Assembly (NCBI RefSeq): GCF_030867385.1
Contig: NZ_JAPFBJ010000001.1
Coordinates: 434,001 to 498,000 of the forward strand
Source of the DNA: Sphingobium sp. DEHP117
GTDB lineage: Bacteria > Pseudomonadota > Alphaproteobacteria > Sphingomonadales > Sphingomonadaceae
Length of the DNA stretch: 64,000 bases
Reading direction: 5' to 3'
This document shows, piece after piece, positions 1 to 9,730 of the stretch. The notes below the pieces were generated by a model, which searched no databases, had not been told where the DNA came from, and saw only the letters and a program-made list of their open reading frames with translations. The translations under genes were made by a program, and so were the position numbers. Position 1 is the stretch's first letter. Each line of letters opens with the position of its first letter.

Positions 1-63
1 GCAGAGATCGCCGAGAAAGCGGGCGAGCTCATCGTCGTCATGAAGACGGCGAAGCACCTGTAG
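1..63 (+). CDS. C-terminal end of an unidentified gene (partial)
   Basis: Frame 1 is open from the window edge to a TAG stop at 61-63 and encodes 20 residues ending in VVMKTAKHL. The start lies outside the window. The stretch is too short to assign a family; it is listed because the frame is open to the edge and the next gene starts 48 bases downstream on the same strand. Confidence 0.35.
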   Translation, partial: AEIAEKAGELIVVMKTAKHL

Positions 64-111
64 GCGAATCTCGTCATCCTCCACCAATCTTAACTTTGAA
101 AGCTATTCTCT

Positions 112-1161
112 ATGAACCCCAAGGACCGTTCCAATTTCTGTGCTGCAAATGCGCTGATCATCAGGCAGTATGAGCACTTCTTGCGCGAGGCGCAGGGGCT
201 TGCAGAAACGACTATTGTACTCAATCTGCGCGCGATCGCCGATTACGAGAAGTTCACCAGTCACGCCAACTTCAAGAGTTTCAGCGCTGACAATGCGGTC
301 GCCTATAAGCGCGGCCTTCTGAAAAAGGGCGGCCGTCATGCCGCAGAGAAATCGAGCCGTGCCACTGTCTACTCAAAGCTCCGCGCCGTTGAACGCTTTT
401 TCCGCTGGCTCTCCGATAAGCCGACCTACAAGTCACGCATCCAAATTAGTGATACGGCATACTTCCGCCTTTCTAACCGCGATGTCGCGCTGACTCGCGG
501 TCACACCTTCAAGGACGCCGCCTCTCTCGAGCAGTTGCGCCATGTCATCTCGCTAATGCCGAGTTCCAGCGCGATCGAAAAACGCAACCGCGCCTTGCTG
601 GCATGCACTCTCCTGACAGGCGTACGCATAAAGGCGCTTATCACCCTCAAGCTCAAGCACATGCGCGCTGACAATCTCGGTATCAATCAGGACGCTGAAG
701 AGGTCGGCACCAAATTTGCGAAGACTATCCCTACGGCATTCTTTCCCGTGGGTGATGACATTCGCGCCATCCTACTGGATTATGTTCAGTTTCTGAAATC
801 AGAGCTTCATTTCGGCAACAATGACCCGCTGTTCCCGAGTACCCGTAAAGAGGTGGGGGAAGATCGCATATTTCACTGGGTTGGTCTCACCCGCGAGCAC
901 TGGGAGACACCTGAACCAGTCCGCAGGATTTTCCGCGAGGCGTTCGCTGCTGCCAGTATTCCCTATTTCTCGCCCCATACGGTGCGCAACACACTCGTGC
1001 TGCTGGGGCAGGAGATTTGCGTGGGGCCAGCAGATTTCAAAGCCTGGTCACAGAATCTGGGCCACGAAAGTACACTCACAACCTTCAACTCTTATGGGCA
1101 CCTCCCTGAGCGCCAGCAAATCTCTCTGATCCAATCTCTTGCTAACAAGAAAACGCGCTGA
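112..1161 (+). CDS. Tyrosine recombinase / phage-type integrase
   Basis: This 349-residue protein has the two-domain layout of tyrosine recombinases. The N-terminal half (about residues 15-110) resembles a SAM-like DNA-binding domain. The C-terminal half carries the catalytic boxes: TGVRIKAL with the first arginine, HTVRNT as the H-x-x-R box, LGHES with the second histidine, and FNSYGH with the tyrosine nucleophile. It should cut and rejoin DNA at specific sites. It is followed 23 bases later by an uncharacterised ORF in the same direction, probably one transcription unit. No att site could be defined, so whether it belongs to an intact element is unknown. The ATG at 112 is the first in frame. 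Confidence 0.85.
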   Translation: MNPKDRSNFCAANALIIRQYEHFLREAQGLAETTIVLNLRAIADYEKFTSHANFKSFSADNAVAYKRGLLKKGGRHAAEKSSRATVYSKLRAVERFFRWLSDKPTYKSRIQISDTAYFRLSNRDVALTRGHTFKDAASLEQLRHVISLMPSSSAIEKRNRALLACTLLTGVRIKALITLKLKHMRADNLGINQDAEEVGTKFAKTIPTAFFPVGDDIRAILLDYVQFLKSELHFGNNDPLFPSTRKEVGEDRIFHWVGLTREHWETPEPVRRIFREAFAAASIPYFSPHTVRNTLVLLGQEICVGPADFKAWSQNLGHESTLTTFNSYGHLPERQQISLIQSLANKKTR

Positions 1162-1184
1162 CCGACGCGCGGAAGGAACAGGGA

Positions 1185-1745
1185 ATGAGCGAAGAAATTG
1201 TCATCTCTCATGCGGGCATCATCAATTTGTGCTTGGATGCTGAAACGCTAATGCAGCTGGAGGTCGGCTCTATCTCAGCAGCAGAACTCATGGACAAAGG
1301 CGCTGCTGTCGAGCGAATATCGAGTATCGGGAAGTTGGCATGTCCCATCGTAAGCTGGCACGAATGTGAATTTGAGATTCTTGAGAACGGCGATGCGGTA
1401 AGCACCGTCAAATTTGTCGGCTATTTTGCATGTAATTTGATTGATCCGGACCACGTTCTTCAGGTGGTTTCGTGCCCGGATGAGATCGAAGGACAGGACG
1501 CATTCCACCCTCTTTCATGGAAAAAGGGCAAACTGGTCATCTATTATTCCCTTGCGGGTGCCACCATGAAAGACGCCCGCAAGGAGTTTGAGAGCGTCAT
1601 CACCGCCTATCGGAAAAGCGTGGATCACCTCTGCCATCTCGTTCAGCTGTACAATTCGGCACTTCCTTATCTGGCGACCAAACTGATCGAACTCAGGGCT
1701 ATGGTAGGAGTGCCTCCCAATGAGTATGGAAGAACGTTCCATTAG
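1185..1745 (+). CDS. Hypothetical protein downstream of integrase
   Basis: This 186-residue protein is not recognised. It has no signal peptide or membrane segment and looks soluble, with mixed beta-rich sequence in the first two thirds and a helical C-terminus (about residues 125-175). The start ATG at 1185 follows a purine-rich GGAAGGAACAGGGA ribosome binding site. The 23-base gap after the recombinase suggests co-transcription, as is common for accessory genes carried beside integrases. No function is proposed. Confidence 0.7.
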   Translation: MSEEIVISHAGIINLCLDAETLMQLEVGSISAAELMDKGAAVERISSIGKLACPIVSWHECEFEILENGDAVSTVKFVGYFACNLIDPDHVLQVVSCPDEIEGQDAFHPLSWKKGKLVIYYSLAGATMKDARKEFESVITAYRKSVDHLCHLVQLYNSALPYLATKLIELRAMVGVPPNEYGRTFH

Positions 1746-2138
1746 TTTGTAGCGGATGCGACAGTCGGCTTCGACATTTGACAGCACCTGCGCGTTGGTT
1801 GGACGGAAGAAATAAGTCGGTTTGGGCTGGGCGTCGCTCCAACCTATGTCACGTTACAACTGGAACCGTGCGGGCATCCTTGGCGAGCAACGACAATGAC
1901 TTCAGTTGGCCGTGTCTGCGAAAACTGGTGTGGCGGGTGAGACAGCAACCGCATTGATCCTCTGATCAAGGCGTTTTTGGTGTTTCTTTCAGGCTTAACA
2001 TAAATTGTGCCCCCTTCAGTGCCCTTCACTACACGGATAAATGCACTGCGACCTAGTCCACGGCGTAGCAGTTTCCGAGTAGCAAATTACAGACGAAAGA
2101 TGAGTCAGGCAGCGATTGAATTTTCGTACCATGTTGCA
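1746..2138. other. Intergenic stretch without a supported gene
   Basis: Both strands carry only short overlapping ORFs with no recognisable similarity. There is no convincing ribosome binding site or repeat. It probably represents decayed DNA between the integrase module and the IS3 fragment. Confidence 0.4.
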
Positions 2139-2348
2139 TTACGCCCGCGCGTCCGGCCCTCTAGCAGAATGCCAGCCATGAGAACATCGGGATTGGGCTA
2201 CCGGCGGCCGTTCTCTTATCGTACCATCTACCAAGTTAATCATTGTGCCAGGCGCACCACCAGCGACATATGTTTGTGCTTCGGATTCGTAAGAAGAAGT
2301 AATCGCCAACAACGCTGTGAGCGCCAATGACAATGGTGACCTGATCAT
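2139..2348 (-). CDS. Possible small secreted protein, probably truncated
   Basis: From the ATG at 2348 the frame encodes about 69 residues that begin like a signal peptide (MIRSPLSLALTALLAI, then a small-residue region ending in SEA-Q) followed by a short tail rich in Arg and Pro. It lies about 30 bases from the end of an IS3-type fragment. It could be the signal-peptide end of a gene broken by insertion or by later decay. No family is recognised and no strong ribosome binding site precedes it. Confidence 0.3.
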   Translation of the reverse strand: MIRSPLSLALTALLAITSSYESEAQTYVAGGAPGTMINLVDGTIRERPPVAQSRCSHGWHSARGPDARA

Positions 2349-2378
2349 GGATTTCATTGGCCGACATATTGCCCGTTT

Positions 2379-3359
<981 letters not shown>

Positions 3360-3492
3360 TCATGCGCGATGGCAGTAGAACGCCGCTTGGCGCGAAGCAG
3401 CACCGCGCAAGGCGCATGTGCGCTGCGGCGAATGCTTCACGGAGAGGGGGCTATCGAAATTTGCGGAGAGCTGTGTTCAGTATACCTGATCA

Positions 3493-3735
3493 TTATAGCG
3501 TCTGTGCGTTAGCAGCAGCCTCGACCGCTGCCTTCAATTTCTCTCCAGCATCTGCTGTTACGGTTTGCACCGTGCACTTGCCGGTATTGGGATCGGTCTG
3601 GTGAAACCGGAACTCTTTGCCGTTCAAGGGTCCGGTGATGAGGTCCGCGATCATGATTTCGCGCTGCTTGTTTTCTGCATCGGCAAACGGTGCGATAAGA
3701 TCGACGAGCCAGATCTGATCGCCATTGGTCCATTC
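3493..3735 (-). pseudogene. HlyC-like toxin-activating lysine acyltransferase, C-terminal fragment
   Basis: Reading the minus strand from 3735 gives EWTNGDQIWLVDLIAPFAD, then a segment ending EAAANAQTL-stop at 3493. This matches the C-terminal half of HlyC-type acyltransferases, whose conserved core is W-x-SGD-x-W-x-x-D-x-IAPFGD. These enzymes acylate internal lysines of RTX toxins. A TAG immediately upstream (3736-3738) and a one-base frame offset relative to the upstream piece show the gene is decayed. The matching N-terminal piece lies at 10301-10480, beyond the inserted IS66/RIT composite. A large RTX protein gene lies next to that piece. Confidence 0.65.
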
Positions 3736-3782
3736 CTATAGAGTGAGGCGGTTTTCCGGCTAGATCTTGCTCTGGGTTGGAG

Positions 3783-3790
3783 CATCATCC
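3783..3790. repeat. Target site duplication, left copy (CATCATCC)
   Basis: The eight bases CATCATCC directly abut the left terminal repeat at 3791 and recur directly after the right terminal repeat at 10301-10308. Eight-base duplications are the hallmark of IS66-family insertion. Confidence 0.9.
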
Positions 3791-3816
3791 GTAAGCGTGG
3801 CGAGGACGCCGCCTTG
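3791..3816. repeat. IS66 terminal inverted repeat, left
   Basis: This sequence pairs with 10275-10300 over 26 bases with three mismatches. The outermost 11 bases, GTAAGCGTGGC, are identical in both arms. GTAA at the tip is typical for the IS66 family. Confidence 0.85.
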
Positions 3817-4425
3817 TCAGCGTGATTTTTTGGCCTGAGCGGCTTTGCCGGCGGCGCGGCGTTTGGCGATAGCGCCGATCCTGAGCTTTGCACCGCGTTC
3901 GTCGATTTCGTCGGGATCGAAAGGTTTCCCGTAGCAGCCCTGATGCCATTCGGTGGCATCCTCGTGCTCGGGGTGACTGGGATCGGTGACGGCTTCAAGG
4001 AAGGCTTCGAAGCCGGGCGTACCGCCGCAGTCCTCGGGCGGGGCGCGATGCTCGCCCTCGACATAGCGCGGATATTTGGTTCCGGCTTCGCTATCCTCGA
4101 GCGCTTCGAGCGTGACGATATGGTCCCAGTTGTCGCCCATGTCGTAAGTATAGAGGATCTGGCGAACACCCCGGTCGATTAGGGTTTTGAGCTTCGCATT
4201 TTTGGCCGCGGACAGCGCGTCGTCAGGCCAGTCCGGATCGGGAAGGCCGTATCGCCTGTCGCCCGCTTCGAACTCCCACAGGTGATAGTCGAGCCAGCCC
4301 ATTGCGCCCTGGATGACATCGTGCAGCATCTTGAGGTTGGCATCGACCGGAACCTCGACCCGCCGCCAGATCGAGGGATCTGTATCGACAAGCGCGATGT
4401 GCAGGCGGGCGATGGTCTCGGTCAT
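3817..4425 (-). CDS. Plasmid pRiA4b ORF-3 family protein, IS66 passenger
   Basis: This 202-residue protein starts MTETIARLHIALVDTDPSIW and contains the family signature WRRVEVP, MGWLDYHLWEF, YTYDMGDNWDH and CGGTPGFEAFLEAV. It ends in a basic Lys/Arg/Ala tail. The molecular role of the pRiA4b ORF-3 family is not established. Its start overlaps the end of tnpC by four bases (ATGA), so it is translationally coupled to the transposase. It lies inside the terminal repeats, which makes it cargo of the insertion sequence rather than a host gene. Confidence 0.85.
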   Translation of the reverse strand: MTETIARLHIALVDTDPSIWRRVEVPVDANLKMLHDVIQGAMGWLDYHLWEFEAGDRRYGLPDPDWPDDALSAAKNAKLKTLIDRGVRQILYTYDMGDNWDHIVTLEALEDSEAGTKYPRYVEGEHRAPPEDCGGTPGFEAFLEAVTDPSHPEHEDATEWHQGCYGKPFDPDEIDERGAKLRIGAIAKRRAAGKAAQAKKSR

Positions 4426-5984
4426 GCCGCCCTTCTAACTGCAATGGGGCTGACAGGCACGGGGTCTGCGGTCCAGTTCCAGGGCATGAGCTCATCCCAT
4501 CGCGAGGCGGGCCAACCGCTGGCGATCTTCTCGATCACATCGGCGATATAGGCTTGCGGCTCGATACCATTGAGCTTGCATGTCTCGATAACGGAATAGA
4601 TCGCGGCAGCGCGCTCCCCGCCCGCCTTCGAACCGGCGAACAGCCAGTTCTTGCGGCCGATGGCGACACTGCGCATGGCGCGCTCGGCGATATTGTTATC
4701 GATCTCGGCGCTTCCCTCATCGAGAAAGCAGGTAAGCGCGTGCCAGCGCTTGCGGCCATAGACGAGCGCCTTTGCCATCGCCGACTTGGGAGACAGGCGG
4801 TGCAGGGCATCGTCAATGGCAGCGCGAAGCGCGTCAATTTGCGGCTTGCTCCGTTCCTGACGACATCGTCGGCGCACATCTGGGGGCTCGCCCCGTATCT
4901 CCGCCTCGATTTTATAAAGCCCGGCGATCCGATCGAGCAGGTCGGTGGTCAGCGGTGTTGGATGGCCCAAGTGGTTCTCGAATATCTTGCGCCGGAAATG
5001 CGCCCAGCAGGCGACTTCGCGGATCCGGCCATTGGCATAGAGCTTCTCATATCCGGCATAGCCATCGGCTTGGAGCAGGCCGGTAAAACCCTTGAGCTCG
5101 GTCTGCGGATGGATACCGCTGCGATCTGATGTGAACCGGTACCAGACCAGCGCCGGTCGGCTCGCGCCCGATGCACGGTCGTCGATAACATAGGTCCAGA
5201 GCCTCGCCTGCGCGGTCTTGCCTTTGCCCGGCACCAGCATTGGCACCGGCGTATCGTCGGTATGGAGCTTGCTGGCCTTGAGACCCTCCTCGCGAATGCG
5301 GCTGACGATCGGATCGAGCAGCGCGGCTGCCTGTCCTGCCCAACCGGCCAGCGTGGATCGGTCGATCTCGATGCCCTGTGCGGCCATCATCTCGGCCTGG
5401 CGGTAGAGCGGCAGATGATGATCGAACTTGTTCACGACAATATGGGCGAGCGTCGCGAAACTGGCCTTGCCCCGGGCAATAGCCTTCACCGGCGCAGGTG
5501 CCTGCACAATCTTCTCGCACGAGCGGCAAGTGTAGTTGGGGCGCACGGTGCGAATGACGCGCCACTGCACCGGCGCTACGTCGAGCATCTCGTCGCTGGC
5601 CTGTGCAAGCGGACGCAGCGCGCCGCCGCAATCGGGACAGGTGCAGTTGCCCGTCTCCGGTTCGATCCGGCGTTCGATGCGTGGCAGATGGTCCGGCAGG
5701 CGGCGTACCGGTGCGGCGCGAACGGGCTGGACAGCATCAGGCTGGTCTGCTGCATCTTTGCCGGTATCGGCGATCTCGGCTTCGCTTTCCAGTTCCTCAA
5801 GTGTCAGCTCGAGCTGTCCGATCTGGGTAATCAGCTTCTCCGAGGACTGCCCGAAACTCATCCGCTTGAGCTGGGCAAGCTGGAGGCGCAGCGTCTCGAT
5901 CAGGGTGTCACGGGCTGCCAGAGCAGCTTCCAGCTCGGCGATCCGGGCGTCTTTATCGATGCGGGAAATGGCTTGATCTGACAC
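4422..5984 (-). CDS. tnpC: IS66-family transposase TnpC
   Basis: This 520-residue DDE transposase is full length for the family. It starts with a leucine-rich coiled coil (about residues 10-75, including KRMSFGQSSEKL), followed by a zinc-binding region with CTCPDCGG and CRSCEK near residues 115-160. The catalytic core has HTDDTPVPML and WAHFRRKIFE. The C-terminal region has DNNIAERAMRS, KNWLFAGSKAGGERAA and the closing SRWDELMPWNW motif. It should mobilise the IS together with TnpA and TnpB. It appears intact, but tnpB in the same element is broken, so the element is probably not autonomous. Confidence 0.93.
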   Translation of the reverse strand: MSDQAISRIDKDARIAELEAALAARDTLIETLRLQLAQLKRMSFGQSSEKLITQIGQLELTLEELESEAEIADTGKDAADQPDAVQPVRAAPVRRLPDHLPRIERRIEPETGNCTCPDCGGALRPLAQASDEMLDVAPVQWRVIRTVRPNYTCRSCEKIVQAPAPVKAIARGKASFATLAHIVVNKFDHHLPLYRQAEMMAAQGIEIDRSTLAGWAGQAAALLDPIVSRIREEGLKASKLHTDDTPVPMLVPGKGKTAQARLWTYVIDDRASGASRPALVWYRFTSDRSGIHPQTELKGFTGLLQADGYAGYEKLYANGRIREVACWAHFRRKIFENHLGHPTPLTTDLLDRIAGLYKIEAEIRGEPPDVRRRCRQERSKPQIDALRAAIDDALHRLSPKSAMAKALVYGRKRWHALTCFLDEGSAEIDNNIAERAMRSVAIGRKNWLFAGSKAGGERAAAIYSVIETCKLNGIEPQAYIADVIEKIASGWPASRWDELMPWNWTADPVPVSPIAVRRAA

Positions 5985-6046
5985 CCTGACCCATTAGCGA
6001 ATCAGGGTGTCCAATGCCAGAAAAACCTGAGCAAACTGGTCACTTT

Positions 6047-6340
6047 TTACCCTGCCAGAAGGGGCATTACGGTCCGTTCCGGACGCCGCCAGTCGATGCC
6101 TTCCAGCAGCATTGAAAGCTGCGCCGATGTGAGGCTGACCTTGCCCGTCTGCGTCACTGGCCAGACGAACTTGCCCCGGTCCATCCGCTTGGAAAACAGG
6201 CACATGCCCTGGCCATCGTACCACAGCAGCTTGACCAGATCCCCGCGCTTGCCCCGAAAGGCGAACAGTGCCCCTGAATGCGGGTTCTTGTGCAATACTT
6301 GCTGCGCCAGTACCGCCAGACCATTAAAACCCTTGCGGTT
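6047..6340 (-). pseudogene. tnpB: IS66 accessory protein TnpB, 3' part
   Basis: The frame from RKGFNGLAVLAQQVL through FAFRGKRGDLVKLLWYDGQG to the stop at 6047 is the conserved body of TnpB (IS66 Orf2). The first 20 residues (MIPLSPSTRIYLACGATDMR) are missing here and found at 9728-9787 on the far side of the RIT element. The few codons between 6341 and 6364 are RIT/palindrome sequence, not TnpB. TnpB is required together with TnpA and TnpC for IS66 transposition. Confidence 0.88.
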
Positions 6341-6364
6341 ATGTGGTGCACCACATAACCGCAA
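6333..6364. repeat. 32-bp perfect palindrome at the RIT left end
   Basis: The 32 bases centred between 6348 and 6349 read identically on both strands; the half-site is TTGCGGTTATGTGGTG. It overlaps the outer edge of the RIT inverted repeat. Its core GGTTATGTGG recurs, near-identically, inside both arms (about 6461-6469 as CCACATAAC and 9641-9649 as GTTATGTGG). It may be a recombinase binding or crossover site. Confidence 0.85.
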
Positions 6365-6411
6365 CTATGCGGCGTCCATGATTATGCGGAGTAGATGGCG
6401 GAGACGGGCTG
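6360..6411. repeat. RIT terminal inverted repeat, left arm
   Basis: Bases 6360-6411 are the exact reverse complement of 9679-9730. After one mismatch or indel the similarity continues a few bases inward through a T/A run. Confidence 0.92.
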
Positions 6412-6510
6412 TTTTTGGCACATTTTCAGATGCTTGAGTGATCCGCAAACACGTTTCACTCCACATAACTATGCTCCTCGCGATGGTTCAACATCGTGAG
6501 GAGAGTAAAT

Positions 6511-7740
6511 ATGGATGCCAATAATCGTGATCGCTGGTTCCTCGATCCGGGGCCATTGTTGCCATGGATCGATAAGTTCGCGGCCGACCTTGCCGCTCAG
6601 AGATATACGTCGCTGACCATTGAAGGCTACACAGCTTCAGCGCGCCATTTCGCAACCTGGCTGGGTAGCGCAGGCATCCCGATCGATGCCATCGATGACA
6701 ATGTTGTTCGCCGTTTTGCCGAACATCGGTGTCGGTGTCCCGGTGGGCGGCAATGGCAAAGCATCTCGTCCAACTATTGGCGCCGCGCCAAGCGGTTCTG
6801 CACCTTCCTCCAACGGGCTGGTGTCGCGCGAGCCCCCTTGAAGGTCGCTTCGCCACATCCTCTTCTTGACGACTACCAGAGCTGGTTACGCGTTCATCGG
6901 GGTCTGTCGGAGCGGACGATCACCCGCCATCGTCGCGATTTGCATAGATTGCTGCCAGCGTTTGGCACGGCGACCCACGACTATGACGCAACCCTCGTCC
7001 GTAAGGTTGTCCGCGAGTGGCGTGAGCGGACCGGTCCCGCCAACATGCGGACCATAACCAGTGCCTTGCGCAGCTATCTGCGTTTCCTTGCCGGTGCCGG
7101 GCTTTGCCGTCCCAACCTCGACCATGCCATCCCGACGGTTGTGCAATGGCGCCTTTCATCGTTGCCGCGCTACCTGTCCGCCGGAGACGTCGACCGCGTC
7201 ATTGCTTCCTGCGATCAGCTCACCACGGGACGCTTGCGCAGCCGGGCGATCCTGCTCTTGTTATGGCGCCTCGCTCTCCGGGCCGGGGATGTCGCTGGGC
7301 TCAGACTCAGCGATCTCGACTGGCCGTCGGGTATGCTGCATCTCAGAGGCAAAGCACGCCGTGAGGTTCGATTGCCACTCCCGCAGGACGTCGGCGATGC
7401 CATTATAGCCTATATCGAGCAGGAACGCCCCCGCGTGGATCAAGCTGCAGTGTTTGTCACGATGGTCGCGCCCTACCGGTCATTCTCTCAGTCCAGCCAC
7501 GTCTCCACTACCGTGGCACTGGCGCTGAAGCGGGCTGGTATTTCCGATCCGCCGTCGAGAGGAGCAAGCTTGCTGCGCCACTCCGCCGCAACTTCGATGC
7601 TGCGATCGGGCGCCACGCTCGAGGCCGTCGGCACGATGCTACGTCACCGTTCGCTCGATATGACCGCGCATTACGCCAAGGTTGATATTCCGATGTTGGA
7701 GCAGATTGCCCAGCCCTGGCCGGGAGAGCTGCAATGCTGA
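6511..7740 (+). CDS. RIT recombinase A (tyrosine recombinase)
   Basis: From the ATG at 6511, preceded by GTGAGGAGAG, this gene encodes 409 residues. An N-terminal core-binding region (about residues 20-100 and 110-200) leads to a catalytic domain with LALRAGDVAGLRLSDLDW (first Arg), LLRHSAATSML (His/Arg box), MLRHRSLDMTAHYAKV (second His and Tyr). It is the longest of the trio and the first in the operon. Its stop codon overlaps the start of the second recombinase, so translation of the three is coupled. Confidence 0.92.
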   Translation: MDANNRDRWFLDPGPLLPWIDKFAADLAAQRYTSLTIEGYTASARHFATWLGSAGIPIDAIDDNVVRRFAEHRCRCPGGRQWQSISSNYWRRAKRFCTFLQRAGVARAPLKVASPHPLLDDYQSWLRVHRGLSERTITRHRRDLHRLLPAFGTATHDYDATLVRKVVREWRERTGPANMRTITSALRSYLRFLAGAGLCRPNLDHAIPTVVQWRLSSLPRYLSAGDVDRVIASCDQLTTGRLRSRAILLLLWRLALRAGDVAGLRLSDLDWPSGMLHLRGKARREVRLPLPQDVGDAIIAYIEQERPRVDQAAVFVTMVAPYRSFSQSSHVSTTVALALKRAGISDPPSRGASLLRHSAATSMLRSGATLEAVGTMLRHRSLDMTAHYAKVDIPMLEQIAQPWPGELQC

Positions 7741-8648
7741 GTCAGCTCCTTGCCGATCATGCCGCGCTTCATTGCGCGCTGGGATTCAAATTCCGGACAC
7801 CGGGCATCCTCCTGCGCAACTTTGTCAACTTCGCCGAGCTTCGCGGCGAGCATATCATCACGACGGGGTCCGTGCGCGAGTGGGCGCTGCAGGCACCATC
7901 GCCAGAGCAACGACGTAACCGTCTACTGACGGTGCGCCGCTTCGCGCTCGCACTGCATGCCGAAGATCCGCGTCATGAAGTGCCCGCGGCTGACCTTTTC
8001 GGCCGCGCCAGTCACAAGCGCCGCACACCTTATATCTACAGCCCAGGCGACATCAGGCGGCTGATCGACGCCGCGCATCACCTTGGCCCCAATGGTTCGA
8101 TCCGACCGGTCACATACGCCACGCTGTTCGGGCTGATCGCGGCGACCGGCATGCGCATTTCGGAGGCGCTCGCCATCCGGCTGTCGGACGTGACCGGCGA
8201 TGGGCTGATTATTGCCATGACCAAGTTCAAGAAGAGCAGGCTGCTGCCGCTCCATCCGACGACGAGGCGCGCTTTGGACGGGTATCTCGCCAACCGCCTG
8301 AAGGTACCGAGTCTAAGCGACGTACTCTTCATTTCGCATCAGGGTGCGCCGCTCGCCTATCCAACGGTGGTAACAGTATTCCTGCAGATTGCTCGATCGA
8401 TCGGACTGCGCGGTGATCCAGGATTACGAGGAGCCCGGATCCACGATTTGCGCCACACATTCGCTGTTCGTTCCCTCGAGCGCTGTGCGCACGATGCCCA
8501 AGCAGTTGCCCGTCACATCACCGCCCTGAGCACCTATCTGGGCCATGCCCATGTGACCGATACGTATTGGTATCTCCAGGCAACGCCCGAGCTGATGGCG
8601 CACATGGCAGCGGCCGGCGAGGCTTTGCACCGGGGAGATTTGGCATGA
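7734..8648 (+). CDS. RIT recombinase B (tyrosine recombinase)
   Basis: This 304-residue protein has catalytic motifs TGMRISEALAIRLSDV, HDLRHTFAVRSL and YLGHAHVTDTYWYLQ. The start ATG overlaps the end of recombinase A by seven bases, and the stop overlaps the start of recombinase C by four bases. The three proteins differ enough from one another that they are unlikely to be recent duplicates, which fits the fixed A-B-C order of RIT elements. Confidence 0.92.
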   Translation: MLSQLLADHAALHCALGFKFRTPGILLRNFVNFAELRGEHIITTGSVREWALQAPSPEQRRNRLLTVRRFALALHAEDPRHEVPAADLFGRASHKRRTPYIYSPGDIRRLIDAAHHLGPNGSIRPVTYATLFGLIAATGMRISEALAIRLSDVTGDGLIIAMTKFKKSRLLPLHPTTRRALDGYLANRLKVPSLSDVLFISHQGAPLAYPTVVTVFLQIARSIGLRGDPGLRGARIHDLRHTFAVRSLERCAHDAQAVARHITALSTYLGHAHVTDTYWYLQATPELMAHMAAAGEALHRGDLA

Positions 8649-9634
8649 CCCAACTTGCCCCACATCTCACTGCATTCCTGCGCGGACACCTTCCTAACGA
8701 ACGGCGTGCCAGCGTTCATACCTGCGATGCCTATGCCTACAGCTTTCAGCTGCTGGTGACATTTGCCGCGCAGCGATTGCGCAAACGACCCTGCCTGCTG
8801 CAGATCGAGGATATCGACGTGCCAATGATCCTTTCCTTCCTGCAACATGTCGAAGAGGTGCGCGGCAACAAGGCCCGTTCGCGTAACGCACGGTTGGCGG
8901 CCGTGAAGTCCTTCTTCCGCTATCTTGAGCATCGCGTGCCCGCCGTTCTCGACCAGGCTCTTCGGGTGCACTCCATTCCGATGAAGAAAATCGACGAGGC
9001 ACTGGTCGCTTCGTTATCGCGCGCCGAAGTTCAAGCGCTGCTTGATGCTCCGGATCGGCGTACAATGTCCGGCATCCGCGATCGGGCCATGCTGCATCTG
9101 GCCTTTGCGGGCGGATTGCGCGTTTCTGAGCTTGTCGGTCTCGCCCTTAGCCAGTTCGACGGACGGTTGCCCGCCAGCATCCATATCATCGGCAAAGGGC
9201 GACGAGAGCGCGTGCTGCCGCTCTGGCAGGAGACCGCCGCCGCGATCCGTGCCTGGATCGCGGTCAGGCCGAAGGACAGCGACACGACGCTATTCCTGAA
9301 CAACGCCGGCCGGGCGATGACGCGTGCCGGGTTTGAATATATCCTGGCAAAGCACGCCGCGGCGGCGGCGCATGTCGTGCCCTCGCTTGGCACCAAGCCG
9401 ATATCACCTCATGTGCTGCGGCATAGCTGCGCGATGCACATGCTGCAGGCGACGCGCGACATCCGCAAGGTCGCACTGTGGCTCGGCCACGCCACCCTCC
9501 AAAGTACCGAGATTTACCTGCGCGCTGACCCGGCCGAAAAACTCGAGATGCTTGGCGCCCTCGCGCCGCTCGGCATCAAGCCGGGGAAATTCCGACCGCC
9601 GGACAAGTTGATCGCGATGCTCGCAACTGGATAG
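8645..9634 (+). CDS. RIT recombinase C (XerC/D-like tyrosine recombinase)
   Basis: From ATG 8645 the gene encodes 329 residues, with an N-terminal SAM-like domain (about residues 5-95) and catalytic boxes AFAGGLRVSELVGLAL, SPHVLRHSCAMHML and WLGHATLQSTEIYLRAD. The longer open frame beginning at 8567 overlaps recombinase B and is not needed. The gene ends 45 bases before the right terminal repeat region. All active-site residues are present in each of the three recombinases, so the element could be functional. Confidence 0.92.
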   Translation: MTQLAPHLTAFLRGHLPNERRASVHTCDAYAYSFQLLVTFAAQRLRKRPCLLQIEDIDVPMILSFLQHVEEVRGNKARSRNARLAAVKSFFRYLEHRVPAVLDQALRVHSIPMKKIDEALVASLSRAEVQALLDAPDRRTMSGIRDRAMLHLAFAGGLRVSELVGLALSQFDGRLPASIHIIGKGRRERVLPLWQETAAAIRAWIAVRPKDSDTTLFLNNAGRAMTRAGFEYILAKHAAAAAHVVPSLGTKPISPHVLRHSCAMHMLQATRDIRKVALWLGHATLQSTEIYLRADPAEKLEMLGALAPLGIKPGKFRPPDKLIAMLATG

Positions 9635-9678
9635 CGCTCGGTTATGTGGAGTCGAAAGCGCGGTGAAGACTGAAAAAC

Positions 9679-9730
9679 CAGCCCGTCTCCGCCATCTACT
9701 CCGCATAATCATGGACGCCGCATAGTTGCG
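9679..9730. repeat. RIT terminal inverted repeat, right arm
   Basis: This is the exact reverse complement of 6360-6411. Beyond 9730 the sequence passes directly into the 5' part of tnpB on the minus strand. Confidence 0.92.

Larger units (their letters stand above)
6360..9730 (+). mobile_element. Recombinase-in-trio (RIT) element
   Basis: Three consecutive, overlapping tyrosine-recombinase genes (6511-7740, 7734-8648, 8645-9634) fill the element and are flanked by about 51-bp perfect inverted repeats. This is the defining structure of RIT elements, where three different recombinases always occur in the same order. The element sits inside tnpB of an IS66-family element. CGCAA is found at both junctions and may be a short target duplication. 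How RIT elements move is not well established. Confidence 0.92.

Noticed and set aside
6496..6510. GTG start for the first RIT recombinase
   Set aside because: The GTGAGGAGAG sequence is better explained as the ribosome binding site for the ATG at 6511.
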